Positions 8,545 to 17,281 of a stretch of DNA of 64,000 bases are shown here, in pieces (the stretch's first letter is position 1; each line of letters starts with the position of its first letter). The stretch is from NCBI GenBank assembly GCA_963788125.1, contig CAWBFN010000001.1, positions 620,001 to 684,000 on the forward strand, written 5' to 3'. Under the pieces are notes generated by a model. The model was not told the origin of the DNA and did no database searches. It was given only the letters and a program-made list of their open reading frames with translations. A program made the position numbers and the translations under genes. Source of the DNA: Bog-473 sp963788125 (GTDB taxonomy: Bacteria; Actinomycetota; Acidimicrobiia; Acidimicrobiales; RAAP-2).

Positions 8545-9714
8545 ATGCGTGAGAGCATTCGCCTGGGCACCATCAGCCGGATCCGGGTGGGCCTGAACTG
8601 GAGTGTCGCGGTCATCGTGGCGCTCATCGCCGTCCTCCTGGCGACGAGCGTGTTCGGCACGGCCGCACCGGGATTCAGCCCGGACGTCTACTGGGTCGTG
8701 GCGCTGCTCACGGCGGTCCTGTTCTTGGCCAGCCTCCTCGGCCACGAACTGTCCCATGCGGTCGTGGCCCGAACCAGGGGGGTCGCCACGGAGGGGATCG
8801 TGCTCTGGGCGCTGGGTGGGGTGGCGAAGCTGAGCGGGGATGCCCCCGACGCCCGCTCGGAACTGCGCATCGCCATCGCCGGCCCGGCGGCCAGCATCGC
8901 CTTCGCCGGAGCGTTCGGTCTCGCCGCATTCGGCCTGGGTGCGCTCGGCGTCTCGGCGCTCGTCGTGACGGCGCTGTGGTGGCTGGCCGAGATGAACGGC
9001 TTGCTCGCGGTGTTCAATCTCCTCCCTGCCTATCCCCTCGATGGAGGACGGGTGCTGCGCGCCGGGCTGTGGCGCCACTGGGGCGACCGCCTGCGGGCGA
9101 CCGACGTGTCGGCCGAGGTCGGAAGGTTCTTCGGCACCGCCATGATCGTCCTCGGGGTCATGGCACTGCTCTTCATTCCGGCGTTCCCGGTCAACGGCCT
9201 GTGGCTCGCGCTGATCGGCTGGTTTGTGCACAGCGCCAGCCGGCAGGAACGAAACGCCGTGCGAGTGGCGGCGGCGCTCGACGGGCTGCACGTCGGCGAC
9301 GCCATGCGTCCGATCGTGGCCGTCGCCCCGGCCTACGCCACAATCGAGAACCTCGTCGAGCGCTACATGCGCCCGTCCCGCCTCGAGAGCTGCCCACTCA
9401 TGGAGATCAGCGGCGCGATAGCCGGACTCGTGGGGCTGGACCAGGTGGGAGGTGTTCCCGTGGAGCACTGGAGCACCACGAGGGCATCCGACGTCGCCTG
9501 GCCTATCGCCAGCATCGTGCAGTCCACACCGGGCGAGGCACTCGCCCCCCTGGTGGGTCAGATCTCGTCGGCACCGAGTCACTGCGCGTTCGTGTTCGAC
9601 AGCGGGCGGCTCGTCGGAACCGTGTCAGCTCGGGACATCGAGCATGTGCTTCGGTCACCCATGGCGTTCCGCCGTCCGTCGGACGGGCCCTTCGCCGCCT
9701 CCTCGGGCAGGTAG
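8545..9714 (+). CDS. Site-2 protease-type M50 metalloprotease with CBS-like C-terminus
   Basis: A 389-aa membrane protease. The zinc motif HELSH lies at residues 67-71 within a membrane segment, and the third ligand motif YPLDGGR near 163-169. Several other hydrophobic segments are present up to about residue 230. The C-terminal 140 residues (from DAMRPIVAVAP) resemble a CBS pair, the usual regulatory domain of the SpoIVFB-like group. It would cleave membrane-embedded substrates, for example anti-sigma factors. ATG at 8545 starts the conserved part; the frame is open upstream but the sequence there looks non-coding. Confidence 0.88.
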   Translation: MRESIRLGTISRIRVGLNWSVAVIVALIAVLLATSVFGTAAPGFSPDVYWVVALLTAVLFLASLLGHELSHAVVARTRGVATEGIVLWALGGVAKLSGDAPDARSELRIAIAGPAASIAFAGAFGLAAFGLGALGVSALVVTALWWLAEMNGLLAVFNLLPAYPLDGGRVLRAGLWRHWGDRLRATDVSAEVGRFFGTAMIVLGVMALLFIPAFPVNGLWLALIGWFVHSASRQERNAVRVAAALDGLHVGDAMRPIVAVAPAYATIENLVERYMRPSRLESCPLMEISGAIAGLVGLDQVGGVPVEHWSTTRASDVAWPIASIVQSTPGEALAPLVGQISSAPSHCAFVFDSGRLVGTVSARDIEHVLRSPMAFRRPSDGPFAASSGR

Positions 9715-9791
9715 GCGGCGCCCTCGCGTCCGGCGCCGTTGCGAGCGCCGACGGCGAACCGGCCTTCACCGAGCAGATCACCGAGCAGACT

Positions 9792-10397
9792 ATGGGTGTG
9801 AACGAGGCGTCCGTTGATCCCCATCCGATAACCCAGCTGTCGAGGTGGCTCGAGATCGCCCGGTCGGCGGGCGAGCCGATGGCCGAGGCGATGGCGGTGG
9901 CCACGGCGACGCCGGACGGGCGGCCGTCCTGCCGAATGGTGCTGCTCCGAGAGATCGATGACCGGGGTGTCGTCTTCTACACCGACCGGGAGAGCGACAA
10001 GGGCCGGGAGCTGGGGTCGAACCCCTTCGCCGCCGCGCTCTTCCATTGGCTGCTCCCCCTGCACCGCCAGGTCCGGTTGTCCGGAGCGGTGGAAGAGGTC
10101 GAGGACGCGCAGTCGGACGCCTACTGGCGCTCGCGGCCCCTCGGTGCTCGACGCAGCGCCGCGGCCAGCCGGCAGAGCGAGGTGATCGCCAGCAGGGCGG
10201 TGCTCCACCAGAGGGTGGCCGAATTGGCCGAGGCGTTCCCCGAGGAGGCGGGGCCCCCGCGGCCGGCCCGATGGGGTGGGTACCGCATCCGGCCCGAGGT
10301 CGTCGAGCTGTGGGAGGAGGGGCCGTACCGCCTGCACGACCGGCTCCGCTACACGGCACGGCTCGGAGGGTGGGGGATAGAGCGCCTGTCTCCCTGA
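9792..10397 (+). CDS. pdxH: Pyridoxamine 5'-phosphate oxidase
   Basis: A 201-aa FMN enzyme that oxidises pyridoxamine or pyridoxine phosphate to pyridoxal phosphate, the last step of vitamin B6 salvage. Recognisable segments are GRPSCRMVLLREID and FYTDRESDKGRELG (FMN and phosphate binding), SRPLGARRSA, and a C-terminal RYRLHDR-like signature (GPYRLHDRLRY). Length is close to the 200-230 aa norm. ATG at 9792 was chosen; GTG at 9798 is also possible. A short direct repeat (ACCGAGCAGA) lies just before the start. Confidence 0.88.
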   Translation: MGVNEASVDPHPITQLSRWLEIARSAGEPMAEAMAVATATPDGRPSCRMVLLREIDDRGVVFYTDRESDKGRELGSNPFAAALFHWLLPLHRQVRLSGAVEEVEDAQSDAYWRSRPLGARRSAAASRQSEVIASRAVLHQRVAELAEAFPEEAGPPRPARWGGYRIRPEVVELWEEGPYRLHDRLRYTARLGGWGIERLSP

Positions 10398-10453
10398 CTG
10401 TCCGCCCGGGCAGCCCATGGATGGCACCCTGGCACCCCCTTTACCATCCCACG

Positions 10454-10472
10454 GGCCCGGCCCGGACGGGCC
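10454..10472 (+). terminator. Candidate terminator hairpin after pdxH
   Basis: GGCCCG and CGGGCC form a perfect 6-bp GC stem with a 7-nt loop, 57 nt after the pdxH stop. It is followed at once by an AT-rich stretch (ATTAATTAA) that stands out in this GC-rich DNA. The shape suits an intrinsic terminator although there is no pure T-run. Confidence 0.45.
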
Positions 10473-10521
10473 ATTAATTAACCACGACCGACGGCGGCGC
10501 GGGCGTCGTTTTACGACCTTT

Positions 10522-10581
10522 TTACCTTCGTCCGTACCATCGTCGTTACCTTCGTCGTTACCTTCGTCGTTACCTTCGTCC
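10522..10581. repeat. 12-bp tandem repeat, five copies
   Basis: Five contiguous 12-bp units related to TTACCTTCGTCG run between the convergent pdxH and hydroxyacid dehydrogenase genes; the second unit has three mismatches (GTACCATCGTCG). No convincing gene covers it on either strand. The rest of the 234-nt gap holds only the upstream hairpin. Confidence 0.85.
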
Positions 10582-10631
10582 GCATCGACTCGAGACGCGG
10601 TCGAGTCCTGTCGTTTCCCGAACGGCGGCCG

Positions 10632-11687
10632 CTAGCTCGTGGACGGTTCGACCAGGTTCTCGAGAGGCTCACCGCGCGTCAGTCGTCCGAGGTTGTCGAT
10701 GATCAGATCGAGCGCGGCGTCCTCGTAGCCTTCGAGCGACACCGCGGTGTGGGCCGAAAGGTAGCAGTTGGGTGCCGTCCACAGCGGGCTGTCCACGGGC
10801 GTGGGCTCCTGGGCGGTGACGTCCAGGACGGCGGCGGACAGCTGGCCCGAACGGAGCCCGTCAACCACGGCGTCCTCATCGACGATCGAACCGCGCGCCA
10901 CGTTGCACAGGACCGCTCCGGCCTTCATGGAGTTGATCCGGTGAGAGTCGAACATGCCCGTCGTCCGGGCCGTCGCCGCGACCGAGATCACCACCGCGTC
11001 GCAACGGCCGATCATCTCGTCCAGCCCTTCGGCGGTGAACAGCTCGTCCACGTCGGGATCCGTGTCGCCCACCGCGGCGCTGCGTCGGTTGGCGAGCACG
11101 TGCATGCCGAACGCGCGCGCGCGTCGCGCCGTCGCACGACCGATCGCGCCCAGACCCACGATACCGAGCGTGCGACCGGCCATTCGCCGACCGTACGACG
11201 GCTCCCAGCGCAGAGCGCTCTGCCGCTCGTCGAGCACACGGAAGTGCTTCCACACCTGCAGAAGGCGCCCCATCACGAACTCGGCGATGGGCACGGCGGA
11301 CAACCCGGCACCGCTCGTGAGCACCACGTGCCGCGCCGCCAGCCCCGCGACATCGAGGTGCTCGGTGCCGGCGCTGATGGTCTGCACCCACTCCAGCGAC
11401 CGGGCCCTCTCGAGCATCCCGGGTGGAAGATCGAGGGCCACGGCCACGTTGGTGCGCTCGAGGACGGCCCAGTCGTCGGCGCTGAGCACCGGCGCCTGCG
11501 CCAGGAGGTCCTCGGTGATCTTCCCGGTGGATCGGGCGTTGCGCAAGGCGGCGTCCTCCTGGTACGGGATCACATGGATCTCCACCTCCGGCGCGACCCT
11601 CTCCAGGCGTGCCCGGGCTCCCTCGGTCAGGTTCAGCGGGGACATGAAGGTGATGACCAGCGGCCCGCCCGCCTGCCCGGCGCCCAT
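10632..11687 (-). CDS. D-2-hydroxyacid dehydrogenase (NAD-dependent)
   Basis: A 351-aa member of the D-isomer-specific 2-hydroxyacid dehydrogenase family, which interconverts 2-hydroxy and 2-keto acids. The NAD-binding motif GLGAIGRA lies near residue 175. The active-site arginine is in NVARGSIVDEDA and the catalytic histidine in LSAHTAVS. ATG at 11687 shares one base with the stop of the upstream FMN oxidase (TGATG), so translation of the two is coupled. Substrate could be glyoxylate, hydroxypyruvate or a larger keto acid. Confidence 0.88.
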   Translation of the reverse strand: MGAGQAGGPLVITFMSPLNLTEGARARLERVAPEVEIHVIPYQEDAALRNARSTGKITEDLLAQAPVLSADDWAVLERTNVAVALDLPPGMLERARSLEWVQTISAGTEHLDVAGLAARHVVLTSGAGLSAVPIAEFVMGRLLQVWKHFRVLDERQSALRWEPSYGRRMAGRTLGIVGLGAIGRATARRARAFGMHVLANRRSAAVGDTDPDVDELFTAEGLDEMIGRCDAVVISVAATARTTGMFDSHRINSMKAGAVLCNVARGSIVDEDAVVDGLRSGQLSAAVLDVTAQEPTPVDSPLWTAPNCYLSAHTAVSLEGYEDAALDLIIDNLGRLTRGEPLENLVEPSTS

Positions 11688-12721
11688 CAGCCGGCGCGGA
11701 CGAGGTCTCGGGTCACGGCGCCTACCTCGCACACGCCGCAGAGCGCCATGGCGCGCTCGAGATTGGCTCGAAGCTCTTCCAACACGCCGCCGGCGACCGT
11801 CTCGCCACCGATGGCGAGTCCCCACAGGACCGGCCTCCCGACCATGACCGCCGTCGCCCCGAGGGCGAGCGCCCTGAGGACATCGATTCCGGAACGGACG
11901 CCACCGTCGACGTACACGTCGCCTCTCCCGGCAACCGCATCGACCACCTCGGGCAAGGCCGTCGCCGTGGGGACGCACCCGGGCAGCTGGCGGCCGCCGT
12001 GGTTCGAGACCGCAACGGCGTCGGCCCCGGCGTCGATGCACCGGGCGGCATCGTCACCGCGCAAGATGCCCTTGACGACCAGGGGCAGCCCGGTCCAGGC
12101 ACGTATGTCGGCCAGATCGTCGAAGGTGAGATCCGTGGCGTAATCCGCCGCAACGCTGAGCACGTCGGGGCTGTCCTCGTCGGGCGCGAGGTTCGGAAGG
12201 GGAAGGCCGTTGTTCAGGGTTCGGCCCAGTGGAGGTGGGATGGACCGGTGGCCGGGCGAGTCGACGGTCAGGACGACGGCCCGGCACCGGGCGGCGGCGG
12301 CGCGCTCGAGGCTGGCGCGGGTGAGGCCGCGGTCGCGGCGTACGTACGCCTGCATCCAGCGTGCACCGGCCGGGGCGGCGGCGGCGATCTCCTCGACCGA
12401 GGTCGTGGCGGCCATGGAGACCACGTAGATCACGCCGGCGTCGGCGGCGGCCCGTGCGGTGGCGAGCTCACCGTCCGGACAGAACAGCCGGTGCATGGCC
12501 GTCGGTGCGACCATGATCGGCGCCGCGGTGGGTGTCCCGAGGAGCGTCGTCGCCGTGGAGACCTGCGTGACGTCACAGAGCATGTGAGGCCGGAGCCGCA
12601 GGCGCTCCCATGCTGCAACGTTGGAGACGACGGAGTCGCCCGCCCCTCCGCTCACGTAGCCGAAGGTCGTGGCGTCGAGGTTCGAGGCGGCATCCTCCTC
12701 GAGGCAGGACAGATCCATCAC
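11687..12721 (-). CDS. FMN-dependent L-2-hydroxyacid oxidase/dehydrogenase
   Basis: A 344-aa alpha-hydroxyacid oxidising flavoenzyme. Features are FGYVSGGAGDS near the N-terminus, the segment VVKGILRGDDA carrying the FMN-binding lysine, the catalytic histidine in SNHGGRQ, and the FMN phosphate loop DGGVRSG. Family members oxidise lactate, glycolate, mandelate or related L-2-hydroxyacids. The gene overlaps the D-2-hydroxyacid dehydrogenase downstream (TGATG). Together they could convert an L-hydroxyacid to the keto acid and then to the D form, or the reverse. No mycofactocin genes are nearby, which argues against a MftD role. Confidence 0.88.
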   Translation of the reverse strand: MMDLSCLEEDAASNLDATTFGYVSGGAGDSVVSNVAAWERLRLRPHMLCDVTQVSTATTLLGTPTAAPIMVAPTAMHRLFCPDGELATARAAADAGVIYVVSMAATTSVEEIAAAAPAGARWMQAYVRRDRGLTRASLERAAAARCRAVVLTVDSPGHRSIPPPLGRTLNNGLPLPNLAPDEDSPDVLSVAADYATDLTFDDLADIRAWTGLPLVVKGILRGDDAARCIDAGADAVAVSNHGGRQLPGCVPTATALPEVVDAVAGRGDVYVDGGVRSGIDVLRALALGATAVMVGRPVLWGLAIGGETVAGGVLEELRANLERAMALCGVCEVGAVTRDLVRAG

Positions 12722-12820
12722 CGGGCGACGCTACCCTCTGGGCGCCGACGAATTTCCAGAACGTAGTTCCCCAAACGTGGGGGGGTGCCCCCGGCCCCTG
12801 TCCGCACCACACTGTGCGGT

Positions 12821-13354
12821 GTGCGCCTCTTCGTGGCCGTCTGGCCGGATGTCTCGGTCTCGAGGCGCCTCGCCTCGTTGGAACTCGGGCACGTCCCGGG
12901 AGTCAGGCCCGTGGCCCCCGGACAGTTGCACGTCACTCTCCGATTCCTCGGCGAGGTCGATGGCGACCTCCTCCCGGATCTGGCCGCCGCCCTCGAGGAC
13001 GCGGCCGGGAGCATCAGTGGCCCGATCCACTGCGAGGCCGGACCGGCCACGGCCTGGTTCTCCGGCGGCCACGTGCTGCAGATACCCGTCGCCGGCCTCG
13101 AGGACGCGGCCGACGCCGTCCAAGACGCCACCCGTTCCCTCGTCCCCACCCCCGATCACCGCGGGCGGTTCACCGGGCACCTGACCCTCGGCCGTGCCAG
13201 GGGCGGCCGCCTCCCTGCCGCGGCGCGGGGCGCACTGGCCGGCATACCGTTCAGCGCCTCGTTCGACGTCGAGAGCTTCGATCTGGTGTCCTCCGATCTT
13301 TCGGCCGGGGGCCCCCGCTACGTGTCGCTGGTGCGGGTGCCCCTGGCGGCCTGA
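12821..13354 (+). CDS. thpR: RNA 2',3'-cyclic phosphodiesterase (2H family)
   Basis: A 177-aa protein with the two tetrapeptide signatures of 2H phosphodiesterases, HVTLRFLG and HLTLGRA. These give the paired catalytic histidines and threonines. The family opens 2',3'-cyclic phosphate ends of RNA (formerly called 2'-5' RNA ligase, LigT). GTG at 12821 begins the conserved strand (RLFVAVWPD); an earlier in-frame GTG at 12785 is possible. It is divergent from the FMN oxidase gene. Confidence 0.88.
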   Translation: MRLFVAVWPDVSVSRRLASLELGHVPGVRPVAPGQLHVTLRFLGEVDGDLLPDLAAALEDAAGSISGPIHCEAGPATAWFSGGHVLQIPVAGLEDAADAVQDATRSLVPTPDHRGRFTGHLTLGRARGGRLPAAARGALAGIPFSASFDVESFDLVSSDLSAGGPRYVSLVRVPLAA

Positions 13355-13495
13355 CCTGGGCCCCCGTACGGAGTTGGGCAAATGTTGAGAGTGCGTAGCC
13401 AGCCGAGTGATGTGGGTTGTCCACTGTGGCAACGGACAGCCGTACCTGATCACCCGAGGTGGGGTATCTCTCCAATGCGATGGCAAAGCAGATAA

Positions 13496-14281
13496 ATGGC
13501 GCAGACCACGTTCTATGAAATTCTCGAGCTCGAGCCATCGGCGACACCGGAGGAGATCAAGGCGGCGTACCGGCAGCTCTCGGTCAAGGTGCACCCCGAC
13601 CGGGGGGGATCGCAGGCCCTCTTTCGGCTGGTCCGCGAGGCGTACGAGACCCTGTCGAACTCCTACCGCCGCGCGGAGTACGACCGCTCCCGCGCCAGGG
13701 CGACCGACGCGGCGCGACCCTCGGGCGGCGCCGACGGAAACGGTGGCCTCGAAAATGACCTGAAGATGCTCGCCGACCGGGCGTTGGTGCTCAACAAGAC
13801 GCTCGTCCGACTGCAGGCGGAGGCCAAGACCGACCGCGACCGCCTCGAAGCGTGCCGCGTGCAGCTCGACTACCAGATGGCCCAGATCGCCTGGAACATG
13901 GCGGTCTTTCGCCAGCTCAGCGAGCAAGGAAAGGCCGACGCAGCGGCTCGGTTCCGCGCCAAGGCCGACGAGGGGGTGAAGGCCGTCCCGGCGATCGAGA
14001 AGCTCATCGAGACCAAGGAGAAGCAGATCGCGGAGAAGGCCCGTGCTGCCGACACGGGTGGTTCGAGCAGCGTGCGGATGATCGAGTGCGGTCAGTGCAA
14101 GGTCCGGAACAGGGTCTCGCCGGGCACCCAGTCCTTCTCCTGCGGAGGTTGTAAGAACAGGCATCGCTTGCTCACGTGCAGTTCGTGCGGGACACAGTCC
14201 TATGTCGGCACGGGAGTGGATGGAGACGTGACGTCGTTCGCCTGCGGCAAGTGCCGCCGAGTCAACCGCCTGGCGAGTTGA
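13496..14281 (+). CDS. DnaJ-domain protein with C-terminal zinc ribbons
   Basis: A 261-aa protein. The J domain fills residues 1-65 (TTFYEILELEPSATPEEIK, HPD in VKVHPDRGG, REAYETLS) and should stimulate an Hsp70 (DnaK) partner. A long helical, charged middle follows (about 85-190). The C-terminus carries CxxC pairs (ECGQC, SCGGC, TCSSC, ACGKC) forming about two zinc ribbons. It lacks the Gly/Phe linker and the central DnaJ zinc domain, so it is a J-domain co-chaperone of unknown client, not DnaJ itself. ATG at 13496 begins the J domain. Confidence 0.85.
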   Translation: MAQTTFYEILELEPSATPEEIKAAYRQLSVKVHPDRGGSQALFRLVREAYETLSNSYRRAEYDRSRARATDAARPSGGADGNGGLENDLKMLADRALVLNKTLVRLQAEAKTDRDRLEACRVQLDYQMAQIAWNMAVFRQLSEQGKADAAARFRAKADEGVKAVPAIEKLIETKEKQIAEKARAADTGGSSSVRMIECGQCKVRNRVSPGTQSFSCGGCKNRHRLLTCSSCGTQSYVGTGVDGDVTSFACGKCRRVNRLAS

Positions 14282-14324
14282 GGGCGGGCGCGGCACGCGT
14301 CCTGGCGGGGGAGCGCCACGTCGT

Positions 14325-14388
14325 CGAGCACATGGGTCGGCGAGCACATGGGTCGGCGAGCACACCGGTCCGCGAGCACACCGGTCCG
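14325..14388. repeat. 16-bp tandem repeat, two variants in four copies
   Basis: Two copies of CGAGCACATGGGTCGG are followed directly by two copies of CGAGCACACCGGTCCG, starting 44 nt after the DnaJ-like stop. The two variants differ at four positions, so the array probably arose by duplication, divergence and a second duplication. No gene function is evident here. Confidence 0.85.
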
Positions 14389-14467
14389 CTCGCACACAGA
14401 CACAGTCCACCGCGCTGATCATGGAGAGGACTATGGTCCGGGATGTTCGCGGAGAGGAACGGGAGCA

Positions 14468-14611
14468 GTGTCGGAAACCAAACGGACGTCTCCTGTGATC
14501 TGGCGGTGCTCGCGTTGCGGAGGCCTCGTCCATCCCTCGGACGAGCGGTCGCCGGCGGCCTGGTGTGCGCGGTGCGGGCAGGTTGCCGCAGCGCAGCGCG
14601 ACGGGGGCTGA
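14468..14611 (+). CDS. Small zinc-ribbon protein (47 aa)
   Basis: A 47-aa reading frame from GTG at 14468, preceded by GGAGAGGAACGGGAGCA, which contains plausible ribosome-binding sequence. The peptide has two CxxC knuckles, WRCSRCGG and WCARCGQ, about 17 residues apart, as in a rubredoxin-like or zinc-ribbon fold. It has charged ends and no hydrophobic segment. Its short length makes the call tentative. It lies downstream of the DnaJ/zinc-ribbon gene on the same strand. Confidence 0.5.
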   Translation: MSETKRTSPVIWRCSRCGGLVHPSDERSPAAWCARCGQVAAAQRDGG

Positions 14612-14827
14612 GGCGGCGACGATCGGCAGTCCGACGCGGGGCGGACAACACGACCACAACAGCTCGCCAATGTTTCGACTACACCCCATTGTCCCAGCTC
14701 ACGAGTCATAAGGTGTAGGGGCAGAGAACGGGGCCGAACGGTCGCCGTCAGATCCGTGAGAGAGATCCCTGAGTGGTCGACCTGCCCTGTGCCAACAGTC
14801 CGAATGTGAGCCGAAGGACTTGAACGA
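14612..14827. other. Intergenic region before the CHASE-GGDEF-EAL gene
   Basis: A 216-nt non-coding stretch. It includes a locally AT-richer patch around 14663-14720 that may hold the promoter of the downstream signalling gene. I could not assign boxes with confidence, and no SigF-like motif was found. Confidence 0.35.
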
Positions 14828-17233
14828 ATGCAAGATCTTGCCCACGACGGGAGTTCCCCGTCGCGCCACGTCGTGAGAGCGGCACTGCGGAAGAATCTCT
14901 GGGCGGCGATCGCCGTGGTACTTGCCGTCGTCGGGGTGGTCGGCTCGATCCTCGTCGCCAACGGCGCCGGCCACAAGGCGGCGGCGGACTCCCGCAGGGA
15001 GGCAGTCGCCTCCTCACGTGAGATCGCGTCGACGCTGCAGTTGGCCATCCAGCACGAACAGGATCTGGTCGTGGACACCAGCGCCTCCATCAGCCGCGAT
15101 CCGGACCTCACCGAGACCGCGTTTCGGCAGTGGATCATGGCGATATCTGCCTTCCACCGCTACCCGGAACTGTCGGGAATGAGCGAAATCACGATCGTTC
15201 CTGCCTCCCAACTGAGCGGCTTTGTGGCCCGGGAGACCCTCGACCCCCCCGGACCTCTCTCGGGCGACGGCACGTACCAGGTGGTGCCGCAGGGGGCGCG
15301 GCCGTACTACTGCCTGGAGTCCGTCGCCGTGCAGCGGAGCCCCACGGCGCTCGTCCCCGCCGGCTTCGACTACTGCGCCACCTTCACCAAGGCGGCCATT
15401 CTCAAGGCGCGGGACACCGGACAGTCCCGCTACATCCCCTACAAGATCGGCACCACCGAGGATCTGGCGTTGGCTCGGCCCACCTACGCCGGCCACGGGG
15501 TGCCGACGACGGTCCAGGGCCGCCGTGCCGCGTACATCGGCTTGACCGGCATGGTGATCGTCCCGCGCGTGCTGCTCGCCGCGGCCCTGGCCGGCCACCC
15601 AGACACATCGGTGTCGTTCCACTATGCCGACGGCCCATCGAGCGTCAGCTTCTCGGAGGGCACTGCCCCCAAACAGGCGCTCTTGGTGGTGAACGATCTG
15701 CACAACGGCTGGACCGTCGACACGTACCAGAGTGTCCAAGGGGGCGGGCTGTTCAGCAATCCGAGCTCGCGGGCCGCGCTGATCGCCGGGTTCGCGCTGA
15801 CCTTGCTGTTGAGCTCGCTGGCGCTGGTGCTGGGCACCGGAAGAGCACGGGCCCGGGAGAAGCTGGAACTACGGACGAGCGAGCTTCGGTTCCTGGCTCT
15901 GCACGACCCGCTCACCAAGCTGCCGAACCGAGCGCTCATCCTCGACCGGACCGAACAGATGATCGCCCGCTCGCGCCGCACCGGGATCCCCTGCGCCATC
16001 ATGTTTCTCGACCTCGACGACTTCAAGGACATCAATGACACGCTGGGCCATTCGGTGGGCGACGAGCTCCTGGTGGCGGTCTCCGCACGGCTGGCCACGG
16101 TGTTGCGGGACGGCGACACGGTGGGGCGTCTCGGTGGGGACGAGTTCGTCCTGCTCATTGAGGACGCCTCCCTCAGCGTGGGGGCGGAGGTCGTCGCCGA
16201 GCGCATCCTCGAGGTCCTGCGTACGCCGTTCGAGATCGCCGGGTACCACCTCCCCCTCTCCGTACAGGCCAGTATCGGCGTCGCGGCAGGCAGTCAATCC
16301 TCGCCCGAGGACTTGCTACGCGACGCCGACATCGCCCTGTACCGGGCCAAGGCGGCCGGAAAGGGCTGCGCCGCCGTCTTTGCGCCGTCGATGCAGACAG
16401 CGGTCGAAGACCAGCGCCACCTGTACACGGACCTTCATCACGCACTCGAAGCGGGCGAGTTCTTTCTCCTCTATCAGCCGACGATCGATCTTCAGACGAA
16501 CGCGTTCACCGGAGTCGAGGCGCTCCTCCGTTGGCGCCATCCCACGCAGGGCGTCGTCGGGCCCGATGCCATCATCCCGGCGCTCGAGAGGAGCGGCCTC
16601 ATCGTCCCTGTCGGCCTGTGGGTGCTGCAAGAAGCGTGCCGGCAAGGAGCAGCCTGGCTGGCGCAAGGACATCACTTCTCGGTCTCGGTCAACATGTCGG
16701 CCAGGCAGCTCGAACGAGACCGGATCGTCGACGACGTCGGCCAGGCCCTGTCCGCCAGCAGATTCGACCCTCGCCTCTTGATACTCGAGCTCACCGAGAC
16801 GACCCTCATGAGCAACACGGATGAGACGATCGGGCGCCTCGCACAGTTGAAGGAGCTCGGGGTGCGGATCGCCGTGGACGACTTCGGAACCGGGTACTCG
16901 TCCCTTGCCTATCTCCGCCGGTTCCCGATCGACATCCTGAAAATCGATCGCTCCTTTGTCTCGGGCATCGCCGATTCGGCAGAGGCCTCCGCGCTCGTCC
17001 ACACGCTCGTCCAGTTGGGGAAGGTCCTCAAACTCGAGACGATCGCCGAGGGTGTCGAGGATGACGAGCAGCGCGCGCGCCTACAGGCGGAGGACGTCGA
17101 TATCGGACAGGGCTTCCTCTTCTACCGCCCGCTCGAAGTGACGGCGGTGGAACGACTCCTCCAGGAATTCGCCCACGCCTCCGAGGTCGATCCTGGGGGC
17201 GCGGTCCAGCCCTCGCAGGACAACGTCAGGTAG
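14828..17233 (+). CDS. CHASE-GGDEF-EAL cyclic-di-GMP signalling protein
   Basis: An 801-aa membrane sensor. A transmembrane segment at about residues 27-46 and another near 315-335 bracket an extracytoplasmic domain of CHASE type. The GGDEF domain follows with an intact active site (RLGGDEF, near residue 436) and an inhibitory RxxD site (RDGD) five residues before it. The EAL domain has its signature intact (VEALLRWRHP near 563, DDFGTGYSSL, LKIDRSF). Both cyclase and phosphodiesterase activities are therefore possible; which dominates is unknown. It would make or break cyclic di-GMP in response to an external ligand. Confidence 0.92.
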   Translation: MQDLAHDGSSPSRHVVRAALRKNLWAAIAVVLAVVGVVGSILVANGAGHKAAADSRREAVASSREIASTLQLAIQHEQDLVVDTSASISRDPDLTETAFRQWIMAISAFHRYPELSGMSEITIVPASQLSGFVARETLDPPGPLSGDGTYQVVPQGARPYYCLESVAVQRSPTALVPAGFDYCATFTKAAILKARDTGQSRYIPYKIGTTEDLALARPTYAGHGVPTTVQGRRAAYIGLTGMVIVPRVLLAAALAGHPDTSVSFHYADGPSSVSFSEGTAPKQALLVVNDLHNGWTVDTYQSVQGGGLFSNPSSRAALIAGFALTLLLSSLALVLGTGRARAREKLELRTSELRFLALHDPLTKLPNRALILDRTEQMIARSRRTGIPCAIMFLDLDDFKDINDTLGHSVGDELLVAVSARLATVLRDGDTVGRLGGDEFVLLIEDASLSVGAEVVAERILEVLRTPFEIAGYHLPLSVQASIGVAAGSQSSPEDLLRDADIALYRAKAAGKGCAAVFAPSMQTAVEDQRHLYTDLHHALEAGEFFLLYQPTIDLQTNAFTGVEALLRWRHPTQGVVGPDAIIPALERSGLIVPVGLWVLQEACRQGAAWLAQGHHFSVSVNMSARQLERDRIVDDVGQALSASRFDPRLLILELTETTLMSNTDETIGRLAQLKELGVRIAVDDFGTGYSSLAYLRRFPIDILKIDRSFVSGIADSAEASALVHTLVQLGKVLKLETIAEGVEDDEQRARLQAEDVDIGQGFLFYRPLEVTAVERLLQEFAHASEVDPGGAVQPSQDNVR

Positions 17234-17281
17234 GCACGAGGCGTCGCCGGATGGTGGTTGTCCGGCCGTAAGCTCGGGCGG

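Noticed and set aside
10417..10635. Short plus-strand frame with PSSLPSS repeats
   Set aside because: It simply translates the 12-bp repeat, has no ribosome site and no recognisable family.
13442..13467. GTAC-N16-GGGTAT before the DnaJ-like gene as a SigF-type promoter
   Set aside because: The -10 is a good match but the -35 (GTAC) keeps only two of four bases of GTTT. Kept out as a call, though it could be tested with the others.
14325..14388. CRISPR-like repeat array
   Set aside because: Units are contiguous with no spacers and no cas genes are present, so it is a simple tandem repeat.
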